NCBI GenBank assembly: GCA_022113835.1
Contig: JAILWY010000018.1
Location: forward strand, 8,595,001 to 8,659,000
Reading direction: 5' to 3'
Length of the DNA: 64,000 nucleotides
Origin: Atopsyche davidsoni
Taxonomy: Eukaryota > Arthropoda > Insecta > Trichoptera > Hydrobiosidae
The translations under genes and the position numbers were made by a program. The notes under the pieces were generated by a model. The model was given only the letters and a program-made list of their open reading frames with translations, made no database searches and was not told where the DNA came from. Shown in pieces: positions 41,447 to 53,800 of the stretch (positions within the stretch are counted from its first letter, which is position 1; every line of letters starts with the position of its first letter).

Positions 41447-41650
41447 TTGCCTGTCAAAAACAACCCCAACTAAACGCACGTACACGGAACCAGGATAAGC
41501 GCAAGTAAAATGCTGCGGCGCCGGCTCCGAGGACAAGCCAGTATTGACTGTATTGAGTAATGCCATATTAGTCACCCGCGGGGACCGCTCCGAGCCAGCC
41601 AGCACGCGAGATGCCAATCTCTCCGTACGAGGCTTATCAATATGATTAAT
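41447..41650 (-). other. Coding-like block of unknown origin
   Basis: GC-richer than its surroundings. An open minus-strand frame reads HIDKPRTERLASRVLAGSER, then SPRVTNMALLNTVNTGLSSE and PAPQHFTCAYPGSVYVRLVG. It has no splice-bounded structure I trust and no family I recognise; a fragment of a dispersed repeat is the likeliest explanation. Confidence 0.3.
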
Positions 41651-43599
41651 TTTAAAACGGCAACAACTCACATTAGATACAAATTTATATTTATTGCTTT
41701 AAACATATTTTTTAGTAAGGAGCTGGTTGTAATATTCGTGTCATTTTAAACGGAAATGTGCAGACAACGTGTAGCTCCCCCGCCCCTCGTCGGTTTACAG
41801 CTTTACTGATATCGCTTCCGGTGATCCATGAAATTATGGGCCATTTATATATTACAATAATGGGAGGTTCTTTTTGAATAAATGTGTTCATTATAGTTGG
41901 TATTGACATTTTTTGATAACTAAACATGTAAATTAAAATATTACCGATAATTGTCTAAAATATTTTAGGCTTTTTACTGATTCGGAAAACAGCTTTAAAA
42001 AATATTACTTGCAGTGAATTTCTGAGCAATACCTAAAAGCAGCCAAGGAAGTAAGAAAACCTGAGAAGCGGTGCCAAGGCATCGAAAAAAAAAAAACTAA
42101 CTACGCCGTGGGCCCACACAATAGAAGCATTCATTATTGGCTTCTGACGCAAAAGCGTTCGTGTTTTTTTTTTTTACGTAAAATTTAACGTATGTAACAG
42201 AAAGGCGAGTCGTAACATAACTCACTGGTCTCTAAAATAATAGTCACTATGCAATAAAGTAACCTACACAAACTCAAATTCAAAATGTGTAACCAGCAGT
42301 AAGCCCACAAATTAATAATATAATTTTATAAAATATCTCTAATAATATTAATTGTAATATAAATTTTTCATGTCACTTAACTAAATTTGCAAGTATTTAT
42401 AACCAAAATAAGCATTAGTTTATAAGCATTTTTTGTTTAAATATAATGAGAAGTAATTTACAAATTAAATAAACTGGCATTTTTTAAGTGACTTACTATT
42501 GAAAAGATGAAACTGAAATCAACAAGACAGCACGATAAACAGTATCGATCGCCTCATCGGAGAAGGAAGCATTCACCGGCGCATTTCACTTTGACATTAT
42601 TACATTCTTATTTACATAAACTATTCGGAGGAGTATTTAATACAATGTAATCTATATTCACTGGTCTTCACGACGACACAATACGTTCAATGTTTATAAT
42701 CTAGTTGTTTATAAATGTCAAACTAGATATCGTACACAAACAAACAACAAATAAATAAATATAATTAATTTATGTCTATATTTTTACACTGTTTTACGGT
42801 CCGCTACTATGTTTTACTAATTGCTTAAAATGTTATTCATTTTATTCGTTAACTTCGTCTGTGCACATTTTGAGTTTTCCGATGTGTTTATTCTGTGGCG
42901 GTTGGCGTGTGACTGTCAAAGAAAAACAAAACGGCCTTTGGGGGAGGGGACGAGGAACCAGGCAAGGTAACTGCAAAACCCCCCGTACACGATCACAAGC
43001 CTTGGAAAAGTGACTTTTCTTTTCGAACTTAATGATTAAACTAGTATTGCGTCTGCTCAAAAAAACAAACGTATTTCAATTTGACAAATAATGAACTGTG
43101 CCGATAGGAAAGTCAAGCCGTGGATTCGCCACTAGTTTTTCCGTGATTTGCCTGCCAATGTGCAGTACACACAAGCGATACAGCATTTCAAGCATTTGAG
43201 AGTTTAAAAATACATGTTAAAAAGCCTTGTTGTTCATTGCAACGTATAACAAAAAGATACTTCATCGATACACAATATATCGTTTGTTATAAATAAGTCA
43301 CCAAATCAGGTATATTTTTGATTCAGTGATTTTACACCTTTTTTGTGATATTGCAGTCAAAAAAATTTGGCCGTCCTCAGGCTGGAAAATTCCCCTCCCC
43401 CGCTTCAGCGTTTTTCGATTCGGGGCGGTCCTCAAATAGACTTCCTGTTCAGATTATCTTGGTTTAAATATTTTTCACTCTTAGGAGTTTATTAAATAAA
43501 AGAAATGGCATGGCGACAGGTTAGTGTCTAGCCTGTCCCCGTGTGCACGAGCCTCGAGGCCCACCGCAGCGCGGCCGACGGTGCCGACCTGTCCGGGCC

Positions 43600-43607
43600 T
43601 ATAAATA
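43600..43607 (+). promoter_or_regulatory. Candidate TATA box in GC-rich patch
   Basis: TATAAATA sits within an isolated GC-rich segment (43510-43680), which would place a start near 43630. No gene can be connected to it, so it remains a candidate only. Confidence 0.25.
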
Positions 43608-46600
43608 GGTGCAGTCCACCCTGCTGGGGCTCTTACACCTGCTCCATACGTTTCCCGGCCCCATTCGCCAGCCTGAGTTGACGTTCGGATAGTAAATAAT
43701 GCCTATCGCCTCGTGATATATCATACCGAAGCTCTACGAGGCTAAAATTTCAAATGAAACAAAAAAAAAACTAAATATTGCCAATTCTGAAGTTTTGCTT
43801 TGGTTATTGATTATTTATTGCTTGCATTTTTTTTGAGCTTAGGAGAAAGCATTGCGTATTTGAAAACTGTATACATATATAGGCAAACAATTTTTTTTTT
43901 GTGTAACAGGTAAAAAGTATTACAGGAGTATTATAAAAACTTACTCTAACGTAAAATTTTATATAGCGATACATTTCACATAACAGAATACTGGAATTAG
44001 TATTCTTCGTGAGCTTTGTGTCTTTTTATCCATATTAATTTTTAAATTATCGTTTGATGCATTGTCTTGTGAAAAAGCGTTGTTAGGTAATGCATAAATA
44101 TTGTAATTTGGATGCCTGGAAGTTGCTTCTCGGGCGTATAATATGTTTCTGAATATCTTTATTAAATATCGATTGGATTTTTCCGATTTGGTTATTTTAA
44201 GTTTCAATAACAATTTTAGAAATCTTGTATTTTTAGATAGTTTGTTTTAAAATAAATATCTCTGAAGTGTGTATCTATTTAATTATGTAGTCTGAAAGTA
44301 TTTCTTAATTTAAAAAAATTGTCAACGCTCAAGATAGAAAATCGCTGCAGTGATGGCATGCAGCCTGAAAAAGTAAGATACATATGGTGATCATTCTTAT
44401 CCGATAGCATTGTGTTGTGAAACAACATTTCTTAGAATGCGGAATTCAGAATGAATCTTTTCCGATACGTAAATCTTTATGCAAATGAATAATTTTACAA
44501 TGTTCATTTAAAATTACAATTCGAGTTTATACAGAATGATTTCAAACGTGATATAGATTAACCTGGTACTCTTATATTAAGTACATAGCATCTATTGAAT
44601 GTATGTTAGCCCTGTGTATAGTTGAATTACTCACTGCTTGTCGCCGGGACGTACCGGGCGAAATTGTACTATCAAAGCGTTAAAATATCGGGGCATGACA
44701 GTGTGAAGTGAAGATGCTATGTTTATTTCATTAGAACGACCTAAAAATTATTGAATTTTGGGAAGTACCGAATATTGTAATTTATTAAAATTATGTAATT
44801 TATTTTAAAAAGTATTCTTTTTATGTTTATTATATAAATAAAATTAACAGATTATAAGGTTTGAAACACATTTAGAAACACCTGTATATGCTAGGGTGGA
44901 GTGCAATGAAGACACCCCCACAGAAGGCACAATTGCAAAAAAATTAAACAGCCGCCTTGGAAAAGTTAAATGTAAATACCAAAAACTAATTTTTATTAAA
45001 TACGTTTTTTTCAAATACCAACAAAAAAGGCAAAAATGATTTTTTATCTTTCCATTATGCTTTTGCAAATTGTATTTATGTTTCTTAATATAAAAATCTA
45101 CTTATTTCAATGCAAATCTGCGTGTTGGGGCGCCAGTATTTTTTCTTCACGGAAGAGCATTACGATTACGTAAACGTTTTTAAGGGTTCTGCTGTGAGTC
45201 ATTGTGCCAAAATATTATTGAACTATGTATTTCAAAAAATATTAATATCGCAGTAATAAAAATAAAACCCGTATCAAATTATATAGTTATGATTCATTTT
45301 TTTTTTGTTATGTTGAAATTATCAAACAATGTCTGAATCACAAGTTTCCTATTGCACTGAGCGTAATCATAAATAAATACCTGTTAAGTCTTGGGTTATA
45401 TTGATAACTATTTAAAATTGAAACAGGAAACAGACGACAGTCGATACTTAGGCAGATATTGTGATATATCAATAAGTAACAAAATTATTTAAAAACATGG
45501 CCGCTTCAAAATCCCCACCCGGTGCCACAGTCCGCCCTCAATAATGAAATGCAGTCACGAACGTCTCGGATAATGTTTTTTTATATAGTCTAAAATACTT
45601 ATCGATTTATTTAATGTGATTAATTTCAAAATCACCATTAAAAGTTTGTTTAATTTGATTATTTAATACCAGGCCAACATTTAGACGAAACCGTACACAC
45701 TTTTAAAAATAAATACCTTTTGCGTGTGATAGCGAGATTCACATAAACCAATCGGATTAACTCTAGGAAGTGGTTTTTAGAGCATCTGTGCCTCTGTGAC
45801 CGGATAATTTTAGAGATATCTGCTTTTACCTACCTAATTATTTGAGGCTTTTTTAGGTTTTTGATAGTAGGTTTTTTTCTCGCTGATGCGTATTCAATCG
45901 CAACAATCTCACTGCGAAGAATCCTTACTTGTTATCGTACACTTCCTTAGCAGGGTCCTGGTAGTATTTAATGAACTACTTTTCTCACTCCGTTGATGTG
46001 CTCTTCACACATGTAGTGTGTGAATGCTGAATCCTTCTCCCTAGCACGAAGGATTCAGCGCCGAGTCGGTAAAACCACGGAGGTAAATTTCCTTGAGGTA
46101 AACAAAAGTTATTTGTTCGTGAATAGTTTGAACGTTAAATTATGTAAAAATGAATAAAATACACAAATTATGCTGAGACATGGCAATGCGTGTTTGGTGC
46201 CGAATGTTCTAGAATAGAAATTGGACCATAAAGAAAAGTATAAAAATGTAGTCAGGTACAGTTATTTGCACTCGGCGGTGAGTCTGACGTAATCCTAGAC
46301 GCTTTTCTAAAGATTAAGAATGAAATTGATAGGCCATGAGGATAATTGTATAATACAATAAAGTATTGAAATTTTTGGAAGGCAAAATTATAAAATTAAT
46401 AATTTAAATTCGCTTTCCATTAGTTGATGCTGTTTGTGAAACTGCACTCTTCTCGTGGTCTCGTTATCGGTTCGGAGCTGGAGCTCTCTCCAGTCCAGTC
46501 GGTCACTAAAGCACACGAGTCGGAGCATTGTTCACGCGCATTTTGGTTGCAACGATATGTAACACTTACTGATAAACATCTTGCAGTACTCCACGTGTTA

Positions 46601-46755
46601 CGTGCAAACATCATGTAATCGTGCAAACCGTCGCAAATGTTGAATATACTTGAATGCCATGCTGCATATTTATTTTTGGTACTCGTAGCCACAATCAACT
46701 TGATTAATTCAAAAGTATTTCATTAAAATTACGCTAGTGTGACGTCTATTATTTA

Positions 46756-46804
46756 TTAGAAAATTTCCTTTATGTTGCCCAGCTCGCGGGCGTACTCGGG
46801 CAGC
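46756..46804 (-). CDS. Probable terminal exon of an unrecognised gene
   Basis: It follows a strong acceptor (ATTATTTTTCCACAG) and reads LPEYARELGNIKEIF and stop, with AATAAA overlapping the region just after the stop. It is sharply GC-rich against AT-rich flanks. It needs two bases from the previous exon, which the exon at 48222-48067 supplies through an AAAGG/GTGGGG donor. I do not recognise the protein. Confidence 0.5.
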
Positions 46805-47508
46805 CTGTGGAAAAATAATTTGTCGAGAATACGGATGATGAAATTAATAATCATTATTTATAATCTATATGTAATAGTGGAAATAAACATAAATTGTTAT
46901 TCCAATAGACTATATCCTTTTTTTGTATACCCATGAAAAAATTATTAAATCTGACTCTACGCCTATTGTTAATTATTATCTTACATTAAAAGTTACGTGA
47001 TCGTTTGAAACTGATGGGTATGTTTGTAATTTACAAATACTTGAGTTTGAAGATTTAGACTTGAATAGTTCGTTAAACCTGCGGCCAAGTAATGGCGGCG
47101 AGCGATCACGCAGAGCGAGGTTTATTTTTATCGCTATGCAACTCGCCGGTAATGACTTATTGTGAGCTGGTGCATTTAAAAAAAATACTTTAGGAAATTG
47201 TGGCCGCCACTAAATATCACGTGAGTTATTTATTGTATTTAGAGTCTGATAAACAAACGTATGCTTTGAATTGTAAATTATATTCGACCATATAGTGTGA
47301 AATATTTTAAGGATATCAAATAACCATAAATCTAATTAAAAGATTTTAGCTACTTTTCTACTTTCTACTTTATTATGCAAAGAATCTTATGTTGAATCAA
47401 ACATTTTTTTAGTTTTATAATATATTATATTATATTGTTATATATAATATTGTAATATATATCATTTTTATGTGGTAATAAATAATTTTTAACTATTCTT
47501 CTAAGCTA

Positions 47509-47631
47509 ATGGGGCAGGGAGCAGCGACCGCTCGAAGATTGGGGTTGCCCGGCCGAGTCGTGGGGGTGGCTTGCGGCGCTAATGCTCCAGTGCAGCCCTA
47601 CCAGAATCTAATGAATCTAACAAGCAACTAA
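47509..47631 (+). other. GC-rich block with short ORF
   Basis: A compact GC-rich insert in AT-rich DNA. It opens as a 40-residue ORF on + (MGQGAATARRLGLPGRVVGV and on), and another frame is open on -. No homology recognised; likely repeat-derived. Confidence 0.25.
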
Positions 47632-47984
47632 ACTGCTTAGAAGTAATAAAAAAATCCAAAAAAATTACAAAATGCTTTTAATTTTATATTTATTTTTCGA
47701 CATCTCCAAAATATTTTTATGATTTAAATAAGAACAGTTTTTTTTATGATTTTTCATTTGGGTAAATGATGAAGATATAGAATGGAGAAAAATAAATGAT
47801 TTTTGAATAATATGCGCCAACCGATTTTCAGAGTGTATTTATATTTGTTGTACTAAACAAAAACTGATCAGCCCGACACGATGCACGGTAAAGGAGTGTA
47901 ACTGATTGATAGTCAGTCGCATATCATGATGGGTTTTGTCTTTATTAATAATTTTTACCCTCACTTGATAAAGAGTATTAATAC

Positions 47985-48024
47985 CCCCTCCCCCCAATTG
48001 GTCCGTTATATCGAAGTTATACAG
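47985..48024. mobile_element. Truncated pogo-type MITE, right end only
   Basis: It shares CCCCCAATTGGTCCGTTATA and TCGA with the right end of the MITE at 26844-27094 and is followed by TA. The left end was not found upstream, so this is a remnant. Confidence 0.65.
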
Positions 48025-48066
48025 TATGTAGTCTGATTTTTAGAATTCGGCGTCCAGCTACCCCAC

Positions 48067-48222
48067 CCTTTAGTTGCCGCTCGGAGCGGGAAGGCGTTTT
48101 TGCGGTGCGAGGTACGAACAACGGCGAAGTCGGCCGGGCTGGCCAGCGCCTCCGTGGGGAGACAGGACTCGAACGGGACTGGCTTCTGGGTCACCAGGGG
48201 GCAATCAATAGCACCGGTCAGG
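48067..48222 (-). CDS. Probable internal exon of the same unrecognised gene
   Basis: It follows the acceptor TTGATGTTTTCAG and has one open frame: LTGAIDCPLVTQKPVPFESC, then LPTEALASPADFAVVRTSHR and KNAFPLRAATK. The donor is weak (GTGGGG); GTAGCT five bases later is an alternative that gives a different ending. With the first donor the phase joins exactly to the exon at 46804. The upstream exons were not found: no preceding exon with the required phase 2 could be identified. No domain is recognised. Confidence 0.45.
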
Positions 48223-48562
48223 CTGAAAACATCAAGCTAACTATGCACCGACAATATGTGAAGAGAATCACACGCTAATCGGTCGGTAATAATTTCCTCA
48301 TTTTTAGACGTGGGAGGGGGTGCAAAGGAAAATGCTTTCAGATAGCTCCTACGACATGCTCATTCAAGTTTGATAACAATTTTTGATAAAAGTTTTTTTA
48401 TTTATTTTAATTTTGAGCGTGATGATTCCTCGCATAAAAATACACTCAAATAATGATTATGTTGACTCTGTTAGTGTCAAATGCCTTACGCAATTTATAT
48501 GTAAATATTCATCTGTCAATTTGTCTTTTAACCAACCCTGAACTTTCATACGTATAAGTATC

Positions 48563-48700
48563 CCTGCCTAACACATCATTGTAACTAAAGAAATTCATTT
48601 ATGCTACCACCTAAGTCACACATCGCAAGCCCCGAAACCTCACTTCAACACAATACTAGTTCTTAAACCTATTGTAAATCTAACAAATGAAAATAAAAGA
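48563..48700 (+). repeat. Dispersed repeat, copy 4 (uninterrupted)
   Basis: CCCTGCCTAACACATC, ATGCTACCACCTAAGTCACA, AGCCCCGAAACC and a TATTGTAAAT tail with AAAATAAAAGAA. It lacks the GCGCAGG core of the other copies. It shows the sequence that the mariner interrupted in copy 3. Confidence 0.85.
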
Positions 48701-50038
48701 AATCGTGTAATAAAAAATAAAAAAAATAATTTAAAAAAATACTACGCAGAATTCAGTCATATAGCGTGTGTCGAATTAGTTGAAGTTATAAAAGAAAAAC
48801 AACGAATGTCACATAAATATCGGTGAGTGAGCCGTGACTGTAAATAAATATGAAGTGTGAAGAATAAAATTATTGCTGCCCTAATTTACCTTGAAGAGGG
48901 TTTCGGCCACACGGGGTGCCCGTATAAATAAACCATAAGTGGTCGAGGGTAAATAAAGGCTCGTCTATAATTTACAGTTTAAATCCCTTGATAAAATCGA
49001 CCGAATAAAAAAAATCTATCATGTTTACAAAATGTAGCGTAATGTTACATTTAAAATAAATTTACGCGGGTATATTTGGAATCGAAAAGACTTCTTAAAC
49101 TATTGAAAAATAATATTTATTTTTCTTGTCCAGCAACACATGTAAACGCCCGACAAAATTTATTAGTTATCTCTTACTAGTTATTCGCATTAGATTAAAT
49201 CAGTATAAATAATAGTTTTGTACTTATTTTAGAGATAAATAATATATTTAGACACTAACCAACTCAATAAAAATGACTTAAGCTTTATAATATGCTATAA
49301 TTGAGTCTTTTGGCATATGTATTACTCTTTTTGCAAACACTCTTCACAACTGAACTTGATTTCTATACATAAAATGAAAAAGACGTTATCTACAGGATGA
49401 AATCTCTATATAATTCATGTAATATTAATATCTTGTAGCTGGTGATGTTAATCAGATATTAAAAGAGTACATTTTTTTCTAAACAAAGAAATTGAAGAAT
49501 TTCATTGCTTTGAATAAATCACGGTAAACGGTTTTGAAAGTTCTGCGAATTATCATTGTTTAAAACTGAATTTTTAGAGAAAAAATATTAATTCCTAAAG
49601 AGCAAGATGGTAATTTAAAATTTCCTCTTTTTTATTTTTAAATCATCTACAGAGGGTTTTGCAACTTAACGACTAATATACGAGTCAATATAAATACTAT
49701 GTTTTCATAACGATGTTTATATATAACTATAACGTAAATTATTACCGTTTAAATGAAACTAGTTCAAAGAAATAACTTTTAAGCATCGATTGCCGTTCGG
49801 TTCCATATTTCATTAAAACTTCAATAAACTGTCAAAACGAGAACGCATAACTCAAAAAATAAAACTAACTGTTAAAAAGACCACCTTATGCAACCTAAAT
49901 AAATTTATATCTGGCTGCTCTAGCATATTTTCCTGAAACAAATTGACCTGAAGGAACATTTACCCCTTTGGTCGAATCGAATGAGTGGCGGTACGTGCTT
50001 ACCTACTTGGTATTAATTTGTGGCGATGGTCGGGAAAC

Positions 50039-50130
50039 TGGCCAGCCTGGCACGCGAGCGGTCACGGGTCACAGACCTGCGCCGGGGATACGGAAACAAC
50101 GGCCGCTTTTCACGAAAAGTCTACCTGGAA
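50039..50130 (-). other. Possible non-coding exon
   Basis: The minus strand has TTATTTTTCCAG before a GC-rich segment, with donor-like GTAAGC after AAGTAG near 50006. All three frames through it contain stops, so if it is an exon it is untranslated, perhaps belonging to the unrecognised minus-strand gene. Weak evidence. Confidence 0.2.
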
Positions 50131-50183
50131 AAATAATGAAACATTAAGCATGCTGTGCTACCATTTTCATACAAAAGTATCAA

Positions 50184-50802
50184 TCTATATTTATAAAACA
50201 CAAAAGATGTTTCTATGTCCGTCATAGGCTTTGAAACCATCCAACCGATGTGCCCCAAACCGGTTTCATTTGAAAGACTATAATACGAAGAATTTTTGAG
50301 ACTATTAAAACAATGCATTAAATACATTCGGTCTATTAATTAAGTCAATTTTCGACATTTTCCATACAAAAATTTTCAACATCTGTATAGTCGACATCGT
50401 TCCTAGCAAAAAATTGAAAAAAGAACATTGTGAAGATCGCGCATCATACGGACTTGAAAAATTAAATCACTGATCTGTCATTCACAACAGAGGGTTTTAT
50501 CACATGGTTATCAAATATATATTTATTATACATATATATATATATATCAAAAAATGGCACCGAAAAGAGCTGTAATTGGAAGAAATACAGCAGATGCGAA
50601 ACGAAAAAGAGCCGAAAGAGCAGCCGAAACTGCCGGACAACATGAAATGCGTTTGGAGTCAAAAAGGTTGAGAGAGTAGAAACACCAGAAAAACATGAAG
50701 CACGTCTAGAAAAAGTTCGAATCAGAGCTACTACAGCAAGAGCTGCTGAAACTCCTCAACAGCATGAAGACAGCGTAGTAGCACACGCCGGGTATCCGCT
50801 AG
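50184..50802 (+). mobile_element. Helitron fragment (non-autonomous), 619 bp
   Basis: It begins TCTATATTTATAAAACAC and ends GGGTATCCGCTAG, a CTRR-type Helitron 3' end, and sits between A (50183) and T (50803), the Helitron target. Inside is the decayed N-terminal region of a Helitron-associated protein. It lacks Rep and helicase motifs and cannot move itself. Confidence 0.8.
50554..50800 (+). pseudogene. Helitron ORF N-terminal remnant
   Basis: It reads MAPKRAVIGRNTADAKRKRA and on to a TAG at 50677. The coding pattern continues in another frame as RVETPEKHEARLEKVRIRAT and TARAAETPQQHED. The repeated AAETxxQHExRLE motif is characteristic of the N-terminal part of Helitron proteins. At least one frameshift; no catalytic domain. 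Confidence 0.75.
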
Positions 50803-53800
50803 TATAATATACATATTTATTGCAAAAAAAACAACTAAAAAACACTGCAGCTTATATTGCTTACTGTAATCGAAATTATCATACTGTATTTTTGTTTTAT
50901 TTTTTTATTTTTCATAATCAGTTCTATCCGCAGCAACATGGCAAATTTTCTACGAATGCCTTTGCACGCGATGTATCTGTAATAAAATATAACATGTCTA
51001 CCCCGGATCTGGCGATTCGGTAATATGATTGAATGACAAATAGAACTGAAAACCTTTTGTTTTGTCTAGCAAAAACATGATCCAATTATTCGACTTTAAG
51101 TAAGCTTATAATTTTAAAAGTATAACTTGCTACTAAATTTAACAGTCACAATACCAGATAGATTGTGAAAATTTCGTTTCTGATAACATTGTGACTATTA
51201 TTTTAGTCCAGAATAGAAAATAAATTAATGTCGTGTTAAATTTGAATATCATATCACATAATCATATCGTCGATAAATAAATATTGCCACGAATCTACTT
51301 CACAATATACATTATTTTTAAATCATCCTTTTATTTTTATACGAGTATTGTTGTGTAACATTACACAACTTGCAACCTATTTGCAATTTTCAAATAGCGT
51401 CCCTTATTTTTGGTTGTTTTTTTATGGCTTTGCCTAAGTAAACAACGCAAAACTTATTGCAAGTCAGTAACAAGGTATCGGGACGACTTCATTGTAGATA
51501 GGACTAATCTGTTTTCACATGCAGTGGGTGAAATAGTTTTACCATCTGTGAATCGCTAAAAAAAACTAATATATAATACAAATAACAGATAAGCCACCCT
51601 TAGACTGCATTTTTTAAAAATTAAATATTGAGAATCTTTCTTTTTCGTTGGAAAGTCAGAATTTGTGTTATAGATTGCAAAAAATTATATTTTAATAAAA
51701 TTCTAAAGCAAGTTGGGCTTTTTAATTTTTACGGCAGTAATGCGGTAGTAAAAAAATCAAAGTGTTTTAAGGAATTAAAATAAATACCGAAAATGACCTG
51801 TATATGGTAAAAACTATGTCATTTACCTATTGATGTATTATTTTAAAAAATCAAAGAGACATTATTTTAGCTTGGCGATATAATATTTCTGTGAAAATCT
51901 CTAGGGAATTAAAATAATTAAAATTTCTATCTCCAATTAAGAAATATTAAAACTTTTATTCACATTCGTATCTTTTTCATTAACATGCTTCAAAACATGC
52001 ATAAAGCACCTATAAATGAAAATAATATACGAACCGCTATCGGGGCAAAACATTATTTGCTTTCTTCCTTTCATAATCAGCGAACGATTTGTGAGTATCT
52101 TCAATCATGCGAACAAGAAACGGAATCCGTTATGCCATAACGAGCTCGGATCCATTGAATACATGAATAAGTAATAGGAGACATGCAGTTTCGGAGAAAA
52201 ATTATGAAATAGAGAAAAGCAAAAAAACAAACACTGAATCATTAATATTTAAAAAGAACCACAACTTAAAAAGAACAAACAAAAATTGTTTCCACAAATT
52301 TGGGGTGAAGCAATTTTAGTTTTTATTTAGTGTTCCATGCATATAAATTGCTAACAGAAATGACACTAAGGGAAGAAAAAATACACAGTAGACAACTTTC
52401 TGTCGGAGGAATGCTTCTTTTATTTTATTTATGCGTCTCGGCAAATATCGGAGACCTATCAAATCGGATACAGCCATGCACCTGTTTCTAACTTCTTACT
52501 CATCTGTCTGGTTTCTACTTATGACTTCTGACCCAGAAAATAATTAAATGAATAATTAATCTATGTACACGTATAAACGAGGCGTGAATGCCCGGCTTGC
52601 GTCAGGGATCACTTTCGGCTGCAAAGCAATGCGGTGAAGATTTTGAGTCGTCACATGCTTCAGGGGATGTTCTGTCTCCAACATTAGACTCAACGATTAT
52701 AGAATAATTTTTCCGTTTCACTTTATTGTAATTTTCGGCGCCAACACCACATGTCAGCAGCAGTTTGGAAGCTGTTATGATACTTGTAGTTTCTTTTATT
52801 TTTGCTATTTGTTGTTATTTTTTTTATTTTTAGGACGTTAAAATATTCAATGGTATTTAAAGATTATTTCAAAGCAGAAATATTTGCTATTTTAATAAAA
52901 TATCAATATTATAAATAACGTAAGCTTAACACATATTCAATTTTATTTTTAGGTTGAAGAAATGTTGATTTGCATTGCATAATCGAAATGAATGTAAGTG
53001 TAAACTGCATCTCCAGTACGTTCCCGGCGAGAAGTGACGACCAGCTGTTTGTGTTTTGTATAAACATGGTTGGCAAGGCGACCGTTGAATAATTCACTAT
53101 GAGTTGACAAACCTAGTTCCCAATAGATTTTGATGAATATCATGAAAAATAACTGTATGACCGATTTTGATTATGAAGGTTATTTTTACTCCTCACTAAT
53201 TTCAATGGGGTTGAAAAGCAGGACCACTTATTAGTTTTCATTGATATTATGTCCCAAGGGTAGCAATTTGTTCAAGAACCTATTTCATAAGCTTAAAGCT
53301 TACGAATTAGCTGAAATCAATTAACTTACTTTTATTTGGCTTTCATTCTAAAATCAATATCAATATAACGGGTAAACCCTTTACGTTATTTATGACTAAG
53401 TATTTTTAGATCGTAATTTTTTTCTCCGACTTCATTTCTGAAGAGTTTATGGATGATGCACTGTGAAAAAAAACAAGATATTTTAAAAAATATCATTGAA
53501 CCCCAAAAAAATATTTTTATGACAGTCGGTAATAATTTTTATAATTGCGAGATATTAATTTTAACAACAACAATAAAACAACATGTTTGAATATAAGTCA
53601 ATGTTATTTAATTTATTTGAAAAATAACATACTTAAAATAAAATATTCACACAATCCGCCTTACGTTGGTATTCGGCCTAAGTGCAGTTTTACCCCAATT
53701 CAATAACGTGGTCTCATAAAAAATCTTTAATTTTCAAAAAACCACTTGGCTACAGTATAAAAAAAGTAATTTACCAACAACAAAAAACTATTTTAAAAAT

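Noticed and set aside
48140..48200. tRNA T-loop-like CCCGTTCGAGTCC on the minus strand
   Set aside because: No T-stem pairing, A box or acceptor stem around it; it falls in a probable exon.
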